DNA of 64,000 bases, from the NCBI RefSeq assembly GCF_026041215.1, contig NZ_JAPEIQ010000001.1, positions 29,340 to 93,339 of the forward strand, given 5' to 3'. The notes beneath the pieces are model-generated. The model had not been told where the DNA came from. It searched no databases and worked only from the letters and a program-made list of their open reading frames with translations. The position numbers and the translations under genes were made by a program. Of this stretch, positions 52,252 through 64,000 are shown piece by piece. Within the stretch, counting starts at the first letter, position 1, and each line of letters starts with the position of its first letter. The DNA comes from Hoyosella sp. YIM 151337. Lineage in GTDB: Bacteria > Actinomycetota > Actinomycetes > Mycobacteriales > Mycobacteriaceae.

Positions 52252-52904
52252 CAGGTTCCATTCCCGTCCCCGGGCATCGTGGTGTAGAAGGCGATTGTCC
52301 GCTCTGCTGCCGCTCGTGCAGCCGCAGAGTCGTCGCCATCCGCGATGGCTGCTTCTGCCCAACTCATCGCCGCGGTCCGGACAAACAGACGGCCTTCCGG
52401 TGTCAACGGAAATGCCATACCATCCTCGGGATCGACAGGTGCGCCGCTTTGTATATGCAATGCAAGGCCCATGAGGCCCAAGTCCCAGCCGACGCCGCCC
52501 GCGCCAGGACCGAATTGTGACCACATGTCGTCAATCTGGGCTTCATGGGCGAGTTCGAGCACCGTGCCATCATCCGTCGGCCTGAGCGTGACCACGAGCC
52601 AGGACACTTGCCCGCCGTACTCCCACGTCACCGAAAACGTTTCCGGCTCTTCGCATTGTTCGACGACACCGCCTGCGTTGCCCTCCAGCTGGTAGCGACC
52701 GCCTGTCTTGAGTTCACCGCTCACGGGCAGAAACCAGCGCGGAATTCGGTCCGCATTCGTCAGCGCGTCCCAGAGGTCAGCCTGCCCGGTGGCGTACGGC
52801 CGCCGGGCGACGATGATCTTCGTGCGTGCCCCGTCGCGTTCTCCGGTGCGAACTTCCCGCGTCACCATACCGGCGATTGTGACTGGATCAGCGCTTAGGT
52901 TCAT
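52251..52904 (-). CDS. SRPBCC (AHSA1-like) domain protein
   Basis: A 217-residue protein with the AHSA1/START-like fold: YATGQADLWDALTNADRIPRWFLPVSG at the start and FSVTWEYGGQVSWLVVTLRP in the middle are family hallmarks. The function is unknown; it often accompanies an ArsR regulator. GAGGAGGAG lies directly upstream of the ATG. First gene of the three-gene unit. Confidence 0.87.
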   Translation of the reverse strand: MNLSADPVTIAGMVTREVRTGERDGARTKIIVARRPYATGQADLWDALTNADRIPRWFLPVSGELKTGGRYQLEGNAGGVVEQCEEPETFSVTWEYGGQVSWLVVTLRPTDDGTVLELAHEAQIDDMWSQFGPGAGGVGWDLGLMGLALHIQSGAPVDPEDGMAFPLTPEGRLFVRTAAMSWAEAAIADGDDSAAARAAAERTIAFYTTMPGDGNGT

Positions 52905-52916
52905 GAGCTCCTCCTC

Positions 52917-52934
52917 TATAAGTGTTTACTTATA
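52917..52934. promoter_or_regulatory. ArsR-type operator
   Basis: TATAAGT-GTTT-ACTTATA: perfect seven-base arms with a four-base spacer, 12 bases upstream of the SRPBCC start. AT-rich palindromes of this form are typical ArsR-family operators. Confidence 0.75.
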
Positions 52935-52957
52935 TTAGATCGCTTCTTGAGACTTGG

Positions 52958-54478
<1,521 letters not shown>

Positions 54479-54498
54479 TCAGGTTGTGGTGCGCAACG

Positions 54499-55152
54499 TC
54501 ATTCGCTGATCCACCGGGCGGTCTGCTCCTCCCATGTCGGCGGCTTACCGGGCAGCGGGCTTTCGGAACGGCTGCGGATGCCGTCGGTGATGATCGCTAG
54601 CTGGCGCTGACGCAATTCCGCGGTCCGTGCGGGGCTGCCCAGCGAGCTTGTGGCGATGAGTTCAAGCAAGTAGCTCACGTCCAGGAAAGTAAGATCTGGG
54701 CGCACGGCGCCGGACGCGGCTACTTTGTCGAACAATGCGGTGCCGCGTTCGCGCATGCGCTCGGCCTTACGCATATGCTCCTCGGTCGGGGTGAACGTCC
54801 CAGCTAGCCGGACGGTGAGTGAATGGGTGTCGGCGTCGACAATCCGGCGCAGAAACGCCTGGTACGCCTCCCACGGTTCGGCATCGCTCGCGAGCGCCCG
54901 CTCAACCTCATCGAGAAAAATGTCCTGTCCGTGTGAGCAAAGCGTCCCGAGCAGGTCTTCTTTGCTGTCGTAGCGCGTGTATAGCGCGCCAATGCCGACC
55001 CCTGCCCGCTTGGCTACCGCGGAGATGGGCGCGGCCGGGTTCGCGACGAAGACTTCGCGAGCGGCAGCCAATATCGCGGCATCATTCCGCTCAGCTTCCG
55101 CAACCCGGCCGCGCCGCCCGGCCGGGCGCGAGTGTGTTCGTTCGGTCGCCAT
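54499..55152 (-). CDS. TetR family transcriptional regulator
   Basis: A 217-residue repressor with an N-terminal arginine-rich arm and the helix-turn-helix ISAVAKRAGVGIGALYTRYDSKEDLLGTL. The C-terminal ligand domain (LLELIATSSLGSPARTAELRQ) is of the common SbtR-like type. It is divergent from the epoxide hydrolase gene, its likely target. Confidence 0.9.
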   Translation of the reverse strand: MATERTHSRPAGRRGRVAEAERNDAAILAAAREVFVANPAAPISAVAKRAGVGIGALYTRYDSKEDLLGTLCSHGQDIFLDEVERALASDAEPWEAYQAFLRRIVDADTHSLTVRLAGTFTPTEEHMRKAERMRERGTALFDKVAASGAVRPDLTFLDVSYLLELIATSSLGSPARTAELRQRQLAIITDGIRSRSESPLPGKPPTWEEQTARWISE

Positions 55153-55167
55153 ACCAAAACTTTACCG

Positions 55168-55189
55168 TTGAACAGAATATTCTGATCAA
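55168..55189. promoter_or_regulatory. Palindrome 1 between TetR and epoxide hydrolase genes
   Basis: TTGAACAGAATATTCTGATCAA, with the perfect core CAGAATATTCTG at 55173-55184; 20 of 22 positions are symmetric. Likely TetR operator covering the TetR gene's own promoter. Confidence 0.65.
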
Positions 55190-55202
55190 CTAACCTCTGA
55201 AC

Positions 55203-55217
55203 TGAACAATCCGTTCA
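55203..55217. promoter_or_regulatory. Palindrome 2 between TetR and epoxide hydrolase genes
   Basis: TGAAC-AATCC-GTTCA, a second palindrome 23 bases upstream of the epoxide hydrolase ATG. It shares TGAAC with palindrome 1 and may be a second site of the same regulator. Confidence 0.5.
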
Positions 55218-55240
55218 GGTCAGTTCGAGAGCAGGCACAC

Positions 55241-56398
55241 ATGAATGCACTTTCGCTTCAGCCGTTTCGTATCTCCATCCCGGAAGCTCAGCTCGATCAA
55301 CTCCGCGCGCGATTGGCAAATACGCGCTGGCCGGACCAACTGCCAGGCCCAGACTGGGAGCGTGGAGTCCCCGTGGAATACCTCAAAGACCTGGCAAAGT
55401 ACTGGGAGACTGGGTTCGACTGGCGAGCGCAAGAGGCCCGCATCAATCAGTACCCGCAGTACACCACCGAGATCGACGGCCAGACGATCCACTTCCTGCA
55501 CGTCGCCTCACCCGAGCCAGCCGCAACGCCGCTGATACTGCTGCACGGCTGGCCGGGATCGGTTGTCGAGTTCCTCAATGTCATCGGTCCGCTGACCAAT
55601 CCGCGTGAACATGGGCTCGACCCGAGCCTGGCGTTCCACGTCGTCATCCCATCGCTGGTTGGCTTCGCATACTCGGCACCGCTTTCCGGTCCGGGATGGA
55701 ATTCGGCGAAGATCGCCCAGGTGTTCGCGCGGCTCATGGCGGGGCTTGGCTACACGCGGTATGGAGTGCAAGGCGGCGATTTTGGCGCGTTCGTCGGTCC
55801 CGACATCGCGCGGGTCGCAGATGGCTGCGTCACAGGCGTGCATGTGAACGCCGCGACGTTCGGCTTCATTCCAATGGGTGAGGTGCCGGAAGAGGAACGA
55901 GAGACGATGTCTGCGGTTGAGCTCGAGCGTCTCGCCAGGCTCGCCAATTACATGACCGAACTGAATGGTTACTTTCAGATTCAGGCTACGCGGCCCCAGA
56001 CGCTGAGCTTTGCGCTCAGTGATTCGCCTGCTGGTCAACTCGCTTGGATTGTTGAGAAGTTCAAGGAATGGACAGCGGCTAGCCACACACTGCCCGAAGA
56101 CGCGGTGAGCCGCGACGACATCCTGACCAACGTCTCGCTCTACTGGTTCACGGGCACTGCCGGATCATCGGCGAACCTGTACTACGAGAGTATGCATCAG
56201 CATGAATGGCCGACACGCCTGGAGACACCGACCGGCGTCGCAGTTTTCGGTGAAGATGTCGCAATACGCAGGTATGCGGAGGGCGGATACAACATCGTGC
56301 ACTGGAGCGATTTCAGCGAGGGCGGTCACTTCGCGGCACTTGAGACGCCTGATCTGCTCGTCGCAGACATCCGCGCATTTTTCGCGAAGCTCCAGTAG
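55241..56398 (+). CDS. Epoxide hydrolase (EHN-domain, microsomal type)
   Basis: A 385-residue epoxide hydrolase. The N-terminal EHN region ([25 protein letters not shown]) is followed by the alpha/beta hydrolase core: oxyanion [14 protein letters not shown], nucleophile [18 protein letters not shown] (Asp), and the His in [15 protein letters not shown]. It opens epoxides to diols; the natural substrate is unknown. Divergent from a TetR gene with two palindromes between them. Confidence 0.92.
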   Translation: MNALSLQPFRISIPEAQLDQLRARLANTRWPDQLPGPDWERGVPVEYLKDLAKYWETGFDWRAQEARINQYPQYTTEIDGQTIHFLHVASPEPAATPLILLHGWPGSVVEFLNVIGPLTNPREHGLDPSLAFHVVIPSLVGFAYSAPLSGPGWNSAKIAQVFARLMAGLGYTRYGVQGGDFGAFVGPDIARVADGCVTGVHVNAATFGFIPMGEVPEEERETMSAVELERLARLANYMTELNGYFQIQATRPQTLSFALSDSPAGQLAWIVEKFKEWTAASHTLPEDAVSRDDILTNVSLYWFTGTAGSSANLYYESMHQHEWPTRLETPTGVAVFGEDVAIRRYAEGGYNIVHWSDFSEGGHFAALETPDLLVADIRAFFAKLQ

Positions 56399-56417
56399 CA
56401 CGCACGCCCGCAAACGA

Positions 56418-56451
56418 ATTCGGGCCGACCGGGAAGCCGGTCGGCCCGAAT
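56418..56451. terminator. Strong bidirectional terminator
   Basis: ATTCGGGCCGACCG (56418-56431) pairs perfectly with CGGTCGGCCCGAAT (56438-56451) around a six-base loop. It sits between the convergent epoxide hydrolase and katG genes. Confidence 0.85.
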
Positions 56452-56464
56452 CTTGCCTACATCA

Positions 56465-59205
<2,741 letters not shown>

Positions 59206-59220
59206 ACTCACAGTGTGACC

Positions 59221-59240
59221 CATTTTCTGGAATGATTCAA
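59221..59240 (-). promoter_or_regulatory. FurA operator/promoter
   Basis: On the minus strand the sequence reads TTGAATCATTCCAGAAAATG. The part ATTCCAGAAAA matches the AT-rich FurA box described in front of mycobacterial furA. It lies just upstream of the furA start and overlaps the last codons of yaeQ. Confidence 0.6.
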
Positions 59241-59797
59241 GTATTACCGGGTGTGGATGTGATTCTGTGTTCCGCGATTTCAGTGCTGAGCGCAGTGCCG
59301 TTCACGTCCAGATAGAGAGTGCGCCCGGTCACCGCGATTGAGGCGACGTTACGCCGCTTGATTGCAGCGGCAGCCGCAGCAATAAACCGCCGATCGAAGC
59401 TGTAAACCGGCACCTCCGCCGCCTGGTGAATTCGCTTGCCGGACAACTGGTCCAGCACGCTGGCGGGATCACGATGCGTGTAGACGGCCGCACGGCTGGC
59501 TCGCTTGCTGCCCCGGTGCACACGGCCGGCGTCTGGGGCCCCGACCTCGATCCAGGCAACGAGGTGCCCCGTAAGGTCGCGCACGACCACCGCTGGCTCG
59601 TCGGCGGACGAGACGCCGCCGTCGCTGAAAGCAATGCCCGCCTCGTACTCCAGGCAGTACGCCAGCAGACGGGTGACCATGAACTCGGCGGTTTCCGACG
59701 GATGGCGTGCGATACGCAGCTCGAACTCGTCGAATACCGAGCGGTCGGCATCGGCAAGCTGGATCGTGAAACCATAAAGTGTCGTGCCTGCTGCCAT
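59237..59797 (-). CDS. yaeQ: YaeQ family protein
   Basis: A 186-residue member of the YaeQ family, which has a PD-(D/E)xK nuclease-like fold: LYGFTIQLADADRSVFDEFELRIARHPSET and AWIEVGAPDAGRVHRGSKRA are family blocks. Function unsettled. It is divergent from the lipoate-ligase-like gene. Confidence 0.9.
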   Translation of the reverse strand: MAAGTTLYGFTIQLADADRSVFDEFELRIARHPSETAEFMVTRLLAYCLEYEAGIAFSDGGVSSADEPAVVVRDLTGHLVAWIEVGAPDAGRVHRGSKRASRAAVYTHRDPASVLDQLSGKRIHQAAEVPVYSFDRRFIAAAAAAIKRRNVASIAVTGRTLYLDVNGTALSTEIAEHRITSTPGNT

Positions 59798-59856
59798 AGG
59801 TGGTTAGCGTACGGAATGCCCGGCACAACCGACGGTGCTGCGCACTAAGCGAGAGG

Positions 59857-60696
59857 ATGAGAGTGCGCTTTCACAGTGGCCCGCTTGCCGGCGGAGATCA
59901 GGCACTAGAACTTGCCACCGCGCACGCACTCGTGCGGCTCGCGAGCCGGGAGGAGTTCACGGAGGCGGTGCGAATCTACCGTCCGACCGCGCCTGTTGCC
60001 GTTTTCGGCAGACGAGACACGCATTTGCAAGGTTTCACTTCCGCAGCACAGGCGGCTGCCGCAGCGGGCTTCGAGCCGCTTATTCGCGCCACGGGTGGCC
60101 GCGCGGTCGCCTACACAGGCAATGCACTGGTGGTCGATCACATCGGGCACGACCCGAATGTCACGGGAACGCATGATCAGAGGTTCCGGGTGTTTGGTGA
60201 GTCGCTGGCTGCGACACTCAGGGGCCTCGGAATAGCAGCGCAGGTCGGCGCGGTCCCCGGTGAGTACTGCCCCGGTGCGCACAGCGTCAATGCGCGAGGC
60301 GCGGTGAAGCTCATTGGCACTGCCCAGCGACTGGTGAAGAACGCCTGGCTGTTCAGCTCCCTGATCATCGTCGGAGATGAAGACCGGCTGCGGCCGGTGC
60401 TCACCGAGGTCTACGGCCAGCTCGGGCAGCCCTTCGATGCGGCGTCGGTTGGGTCGCTTACAAGTGAACAGCGCGCGCTAACGATCGACGCAGTGGAAAG
60501 CGCGGTCATGGCGCAGTACGGCGTCGCGCCCAGTGATGCCCAGCCACTGCCGCAGCAAGCCCTCGATCTCGCCGGTGAACTGGTTGCCTCTCATCGGGTA
60601 CCCGAGGCTGATTTCCTGCAGAAACCACCAATCGCCTCAGGAAACCGCAGATTTCCGCAAGAAACGTCCTACGGCAATGTGCGGTTTCCTGAGTAA
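59857..60696 (+). CDS. Lipoate-protein ligase A / octanoyltransferase-like protein
   Basis: A 279-residue member of the biotin/lipoate protein ligase family. The lipoyl-binding RATGGRAVAYTGNALVV (RxxGG) and VNARGAVKLIGTAQRLVKNAW (catalytic Lys in KLIGTAQR) are clear. It would load lipoyl or octanoyl groups on E2/GcvH proteins. The last 23 residues (from about ASGNRRFPQE) are encoded by an inverted repeat and differ in character, so the original C-terminus may have been replaced. GAGAGG precedes ATG 59857. Confidence 0.85.
   Translation: MRVRFHSGPLAGGDQALELATAHALVRLASREEFTEAVRIYRPTAPVAVFGRRDTHLQGFTSAAQAAAAAGFEPLIRATGGRAVAYTGNALVVDHIGHDPNVTGTHDQRFRVFGESLAATLRGLGIAAQVGAVPGEYCPGAHSVNARGAVKLIGTAQRLVKNAWLFSSLIIVGDEDRLRPVLTEVYGQLGQPFDAASVGSLTSEQRALTIDAVESAVMAQYGVAPSDAQPLPQQALDLAGELVASHRVPEADFLQKPPIASGNRRFPQETSYGNVRFPE
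60636..60693. repeat. Inverted repeat at the end of the lipoate-ligase-like gene
   Basis: CTCAGGAAACCGCA (60636-60649) and TGCGGTTTCCTGAG (60680-60693) are perfect 14-base inverted copies with 30 bases between, which contain further GGAAA/TTTCC half-elements. The right arm ends at the stop codon. It looks like a small repetitive palindromic element inserted at the gene end, or a terminator. Confidence 0.7.
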
Positions 60697-60772
60697 ATGT
60701 GGCCGGACGGGCGAAGAGGTACAAAATAGCCGAAAGCCGCACCCACATCCGCGGGCGGTGAAACAATCATCT

Positions 60773-62359
60773 ATGCGCGTTCGTCATCGGCTCGGATATG
60801 CCGTCTTGATCTCCGCACTGGTCGCAACATCATGCACGGACATCCGTGACGAGTCTCCTGGCGCATCACCACCTGAGCTTCCTGCTGACGCAAGAGAGAT
60901 CATGTCGGGCGAACCCTACGCCGCGGCCAGATGGTCCGTACTGGTGACTGATCCTGGTGATGGACGCGTCATCTACAGCAACCTTGCTGACGAGTTCTTC
61001 TTCCTCGCCTCGTTATCAAAGGAGTTCACTGTCTCCACCGTGTACAGCGAGCTCGATGCATCGTCGACACTGACGACTCCGGTGTACAGCTCTGCTGACG
61101 CTGACGGAGAGACCCTGAGTGGTGACCTCATCTTGGTCGCGTCTGGAGATCTTGCTCTGGGTGGGCGCGGTGCGCTCGAAGGGCAGTTCAATTTCACCCA
61201 GGGGGCGGTGGACCACGTGTACGCGGACGCGATACCAGGTGCGCGGCTTCCGGAGGATGATCCGCTCGCTGGGCTCGATTCGCTGGCACAGCAGGTCGCC
61301 GACTCCGGCATCACCACCGTCGACGGCGACGTCCTTATCGATGCGCGGCTCTGGGAGGTGCTCGACGCGCAGGAAGGGCCAGTGCCGCCGATCTTCGTCA
61401 ACGACAACCTGCTTGATATTGAAGTGACACCGGGCGGCGCCCCAGGCGAGTCCGCCAGCCTCCGCATGGTTCCCGATACGGCAGCCTTCACTCTGGAGAA
61501 CTCCGTCGAAACAGGGGAGGACGACAGTGATGCGCAGTTGCAGGTCTCAGCGGACCCAGATGACCCACGCGTGTTGCACGTGACGGGCACAGTGCCGCCC
61601 GGTGATCCGTCCCTCACTGTTTACCGCATTCCGGATGCGGAGTCGTGGGCACGCACACTTTTCATCGAGGCGCTTGAACGAGCAGGCGTATCCGTATCCG
61701 CGGATGTTCTGGCCGATAACGACGCCGCGGCGCTGCCCGACCCGGACTCCTACGCGGATGACCGCCGGGTCGCTTCCATCGAGTCAGCGCCGCTGGGCGA
61801 AATGGGCGGGATGATCCTGGCAACCAGTTACAACACCGGTGCCAACGCGTTCCTCTGCCTCCTCGCCGCGGACGCGGGATCCACCGATTGCGACGATGGA
61901 TTGCCCGCGATTCGGGCTCTCGCGGAATCTGCGGGCATAGACCCGGCGAGGGTCGTACTCGTTGACGGACAGGGCGGCGATCCCGCGTCCGCCACGCCGG
62001 AGGCCGTCATCCAGTTACTCGACTTCATCCAGGATCAGCCCTGGGGTGGCACATTCATCGAGGGTTTGCCGAACCTTGGCGAGCGGGGATCGCTGGGAAT
62101 CACCGGGCAGGACAGCCCAGCCCGCGGGAAGGTGCGCGGCAAGACCGGCACGAAGGTGGGCGGTGTGCCGGGAACCGGGGAACTCTTCCTCACCGTTCAG
62201 GGCCTTGCTGGGTATCTCGATGTCGGTGACGGACGAAACGCCCTGTTCGTCGTCGCGGTGTCCAACGCGCTGTTCCCGAGCATGGACGGCATTTTCCAGG
62301 TCAATGATGATGTTGCTGCGGTAGCAGCAGCGATTCAGCAGGAGTTAGAGAACCAGTGA
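60773..62359 (+). CDS. D-alanyl-D-alanine carboxypeptidase/endopeptidase (PBP4 type, S13)
   Basis: A 528-residue exported penicillin-binding protein. A signal peptide (AVLISALVATSC) may end in a lipobox Cys. The catalytic motifs are SLSKE (SxxK), SYNTGAN (SxN) and GKTGTK (KTG), spaced as in DacB-type enzymes with a large insertion between the first two. It trims or cuts peptidoglycan peptides outside the membrane. ATG 60773 is the start; the longer frame is antisense-like sequence over the preceding gene. Confidence 0.9.
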   Translation: MRVRHRLGYAVLISALVATSCTDIRDESPGASPPELPADAREIMSGEPYAAARWSVLVTDPGDGRVIYSNLADEFFFLASLSKEFTVSTVYSELDASSTLTTPVYSSADADGETLSGDLILVASGDLALGGRGALEGQFNFTQGAVDHVYADAIPGARLPEDDPLAGLDSLAQQVADSGITTVDGDVLIDARLWEVLDAQEGPVPPIFVNDNLLDIEVTPGGAPGESASLRMVPDTAAFTLENSVETGEDDSDAQLQVSADPDDPRVLHVTGTVPPGDPSLTVYRIPDAESWARTLFIEALERAGVSVSADVLADNDAAALPDPDSYADDRRVASIESAPLGEMGGMILATSYNTGANAFLCLLAADAGSTDCDDGLPAIRALAESAGIDPARVVLVDGQGGDPASATPEAVIQLLDFIQDQPWGGTFIEGLPNLGERGSLGITGQDSPARGKVRGKTGTKVGGVPGTGELFLTVQGLAGYLDVGDGRNALFVVAVSNALFPSMDGIFQVNDDVAAVAAAIQQELENQ

Positions 62360-62362
62360 CAG

Positions 62363-63253
62363 CTACCTGGCAAGTGCGGTTTCGGCGTCTAAACGCGCCA
62401 GCTTGTGCGGGTTCGCGATGACGTAGATCTTTGTGATTTTGCCGCCCTCGACTGTCACGCTGACAGCCGCCCGCTGGCCCGCGAAGTTGATCTTCGCGCC
62501 CGGCATTCCATTGACCAAGACCCGCGCAATGTCAGCCCCCGGAGCGATCTGCGCGAACCGGGACAGCGCTACCGCCACCAGCTGCAGACCTTCAATCGGC
62601 CGGCGTGCAGCGTGGACTTCGCCGCCGCCGTCCGAGACCACGACTACATCCGGCGCGAGAACATCCATCAGCGCTTGCACGTCGCCGGTGGTCAGCACCG
62701 TGAGAAACCGGTCGAGAACTTCCTGCTGTTCAGTTTGTGTGACGTTCATGCGCGGACGCCGCGCCGCGACATGCTGCCGCGCACGGTTCGCTATCTGCCG
62801 CACAGCCGGCACGGACTTGTCCACGGCGGCAGCGATCTCGTCATAGGGCATGTCGAACACTTCACGCAGCACAAATACGGCCCGTTCAGCGGGGCCGAGC
62901 GTCTCAAGCACCGTCAGCATCGCGATCGACACGCTCTCAGCAAGTTCAACGTCGGCCGCAACGTCAGGTGCGGTGATCAACGGTTCGGGCAACCAGGGCC
63001 CGACGTACGATTCGCGCCGGCGGCTGAGCGTCCGGACCCGATTGAGCGCCTGCCGGGTGGTCATCCGGACCAGATATGCGCGGGCATCGCGTACCGTGGC
63101 GAAGTCGACGTCCGCCCAGCGCAGCCACGTCTCCTGCAGGACGTCCTCCGCGTCTGCGGCTGAACTCAGCATCTCGTACGCGACGGTAAAGAGCAGATTC
63201 CGATGGGCGATGAATGCCTCCATCGCGGCGTTAGCGGATGCGTCCTCGCTCAT
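62363..63253 (-). CDS. sigJ: ECF41-type sigma factor (SigJ-like)
   Basis: A 296-residue sigma factor: region 2 (LLFTVAYEMLSSAADAEDVLQETWLRW), region 4 (LGPAERAVFVLREVFDMPYDEIAAAVDKSVPAVRQIANRAR, first part) and a C-terminal SnoaL-like domain ending NPHKLARL, as in the ECF41 group whose C-terminal domain regulates the factor itself. GGAGC-type ribosome binding site (AGGAG) supports ATG 63253. ECF41 factors usually have a carboxymuconolactone decarboxylase-like or oxidoreductase gene nearby; none is seen in the window. Confidence 0.92.
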   Translation of the reverse strand: MSEDASANAAMEAFIAHRNLLFTVAYEMLSSAADAEDVLQETWLRWADVDFATVRDARAYLVRMTTRQALNRVRTLSRRRESYVGPWLPEPLITAPDVAADVELAESVSIAMLTVLETLGPAERAVFVLREVFDMPYDEIAAAVDKSVPAVRQIANRARQHVAARRPRMNVTQTEQQEVLDRFLTVLTTGDVQALMDVLAPDVVVVSDGGGEVHAARRPIEGLQLVAVALSRFAQIAPGADIARVLVNGMPGAKINFAGQRAAVSVTVEGGKITKIYVIANPHKLARLDAETALAR

Positions 63254-63413
63254 GACTCGCTCCTGTTCTGCGCACACGTGATTGTGTCACCCATACGACA
63301 CCGAGTCGCATCGTTTCGTGACACCGTCCATTCCGACGGGGTGTTTCAGCGGTATCTTGGGAGGAACCTCGGTCGTTCATGGCTGGGAGGAATCGCGTCC
63401 CGTCCTTTGCGTT

Positions 63414-63426
63414 CACGCGCAGCGTG
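63414..63426. repeat. Small hairpin, possible IS200/IS605 end
   Basis: CACGC-GCA-GCGTG, just beyond the tnpA stop codon. IS200/IS605 elements carry subterminal hairpins recognised by the transposase; this is a candidate for one end. Confidence 0.35.
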
Positions 63427-63434
63427 GGCGCTGG

Positions 63435-63862
63435 TTATTGGGGTCTGTTTTGGTTCTTGATGTACTGGGTGACGATTGACAGCGGTGCGCCTTTGCAGGA
63501 GCCTGCGAAGTATGACGGTGTCCAGAAGTGCTTGCCGCATGGGTATTGGCGGATGTGGCCAGGGAACTCGTGGTGCAGTCGGCGTGCGGACATGTCTTTC
63601 AGGCTGTTCACCAGGCGTGATAACGCCACTTTGGGTGGGTAGTGCACCGCAGGTGCACGTGGTCGGTGTCGCCGCCCCACTCGCGTAGTTCCGCCCCGAA
63701 GTCTGCACACACCTCGGCTATGACTTGCTCGCATCGGTCCAGAATCTGTGAGGTGAACGGGCCGCGCCGATACTTCGACGTGAAGACCAAATGGGCGTGC
63801 AAGTTATAGACGACCGACCGGCCCCTGCGTACATCGGGGTTTGGTGCCCACCGTGGTGACAT
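63435..63862 (-). pseudogene. tnpA: IS200/IS605 family transposase TnpA, frameshifted
   Basis: Y1-HUH transposase in two frames. From ATG 63862 one frame gives VVYNLHAHLVFTSKYRRGPF and GGDTDHVHL (the HUH pair region); just after this the homology continues in another frame as VHYPPKVALSRLVNSLKDMS, then GKHFWTPSYFAGSCKGAPLS (with the catalytic Tyr), ending at 63435. One base appears missing near 63657-63662. The single shift probably inactivates the protein, unless it is bypassed by frameshifting. Confidence 0.8.
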
Positions 63863-63922
63863 AGACCAATGCTGGGTTGATTGCTGCAACACTTGTCGTA
63901 CCCGAGAGTTACGGTGTTGGTT

Positions 63923-64000
63923 GTGAAGCAGATTGTGCAGGTGAGGTTGGAGGCAGACGCCACCCAACTGGATGCACTGTGCCGAACATTGGTCGCGTGC
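63923..64000 (+). CDS. tnpB: IS605-type TnpB/OrfB transposase-like protein, N-terminal end
   Basis: An open frame runs from GTG 63923 to the window end and reads VKQIVQVRLEADATQLDALC, the usual beginning of IS605 OrfB/TnpB proteins (RNA-guided nucleases related to Cas12). It is divergent from tnpA. Only 26 codons are in the window, so integrity of the rest is unknown. GTG 63914 is an alternative start. Confidence 0.65.
   Translation, partial: MKQIVQVRLEADATQLDALCRTLVAC

Overview
The window reads as a chromosomal segment of a high-GC actinobacterium of the Mycobacteriales (Rhodococcus/Hoyosella/Gordonia-like). The evidence is a furA-katG pair, a BioMNY biotin importer with BioQ boxes, a mycobacterial-type acyl-CoA desaturase (DesA3 class) with its ferredoxin reductase, an ECF41/SigJ sigma factor, a rifamycin-associated element in front of a rifampicin monooxygenase, and frequent GTG/TTG starts with stop-start overlaps. 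The genus is inferred, not proven. Gene density is high and I see no rRNA, tRNA or CRISPR array.

Layout. 0-5.5 kb: end of a choline dehydrogenase, a BCCT betaine/choline carrier, an L,D-transpeptidase, a type II NADH dehydrogenase and an alpha/beta hydrolase. 5.4-18.3 kb: regulators (AraC, two TetR), methyltransferase, degenerate isochorismatase fold, lipocalin-like protein with epoxide-hydrolase-like partner, DJ-1/PfpI, VOC protein, fused E1 2-oxoacid dehydrogenase, 4-hydroxyphenylpyruvate dioxygenase, HAD hydrolase and a hydrolase with a Cys nucleophile. 18.3-26.5 kb: alanine symporter, flavin disulfide oxidoreductase, Ser/Thr kinase, and a sugar/inositol operon (isomerase, dehydrogenase, LacI) with two perfect operators. 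26.5-36.4 kb: a broken HTH/Clp-N gene, YjbR protein, bioYMN/bioQ, SDR, deaminase, MFS, HAD phosphatase, EamA exporter with an XRE-cupin regulator, and small DUF proteins. 36.4-41.5 kb: ABC exporter plus two-component system, SRPBCC, HD protein and a secreted protein. 41.6-45.2 kb: desaturase, reductase and a PucR regulator.

45.6-51.1 kb is the most unusual part. A structured leader that can hide the ribosome binding site precedes an APC permease. The permease is followed by an uncommon ATP-grasp ligase and then by two divergent paralogous serine amidases of the beta-lactamase fold. Together they look like an uptake, ligation and hydrolysis unit for an unknown amino or amide compound.

51.2-64 kb: an SRPBCC-ArsR-DUF429 operon, the rifampicin monooxygenase with its RAE palindrome, a TetR/epoxide hydrolase pair, katG-furA, YaeQ, a lipoate-ligase-like protein whose end is built on an inverted repeat, a PBP4-type DD-carboxypeptidase, SigJ, and an IS200/IS605 element (frameshifted tnpA, divergent tnpB running off the window). 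Many divergent regulator/target pairs carry clear palindromes. These are listed as operator candidates.
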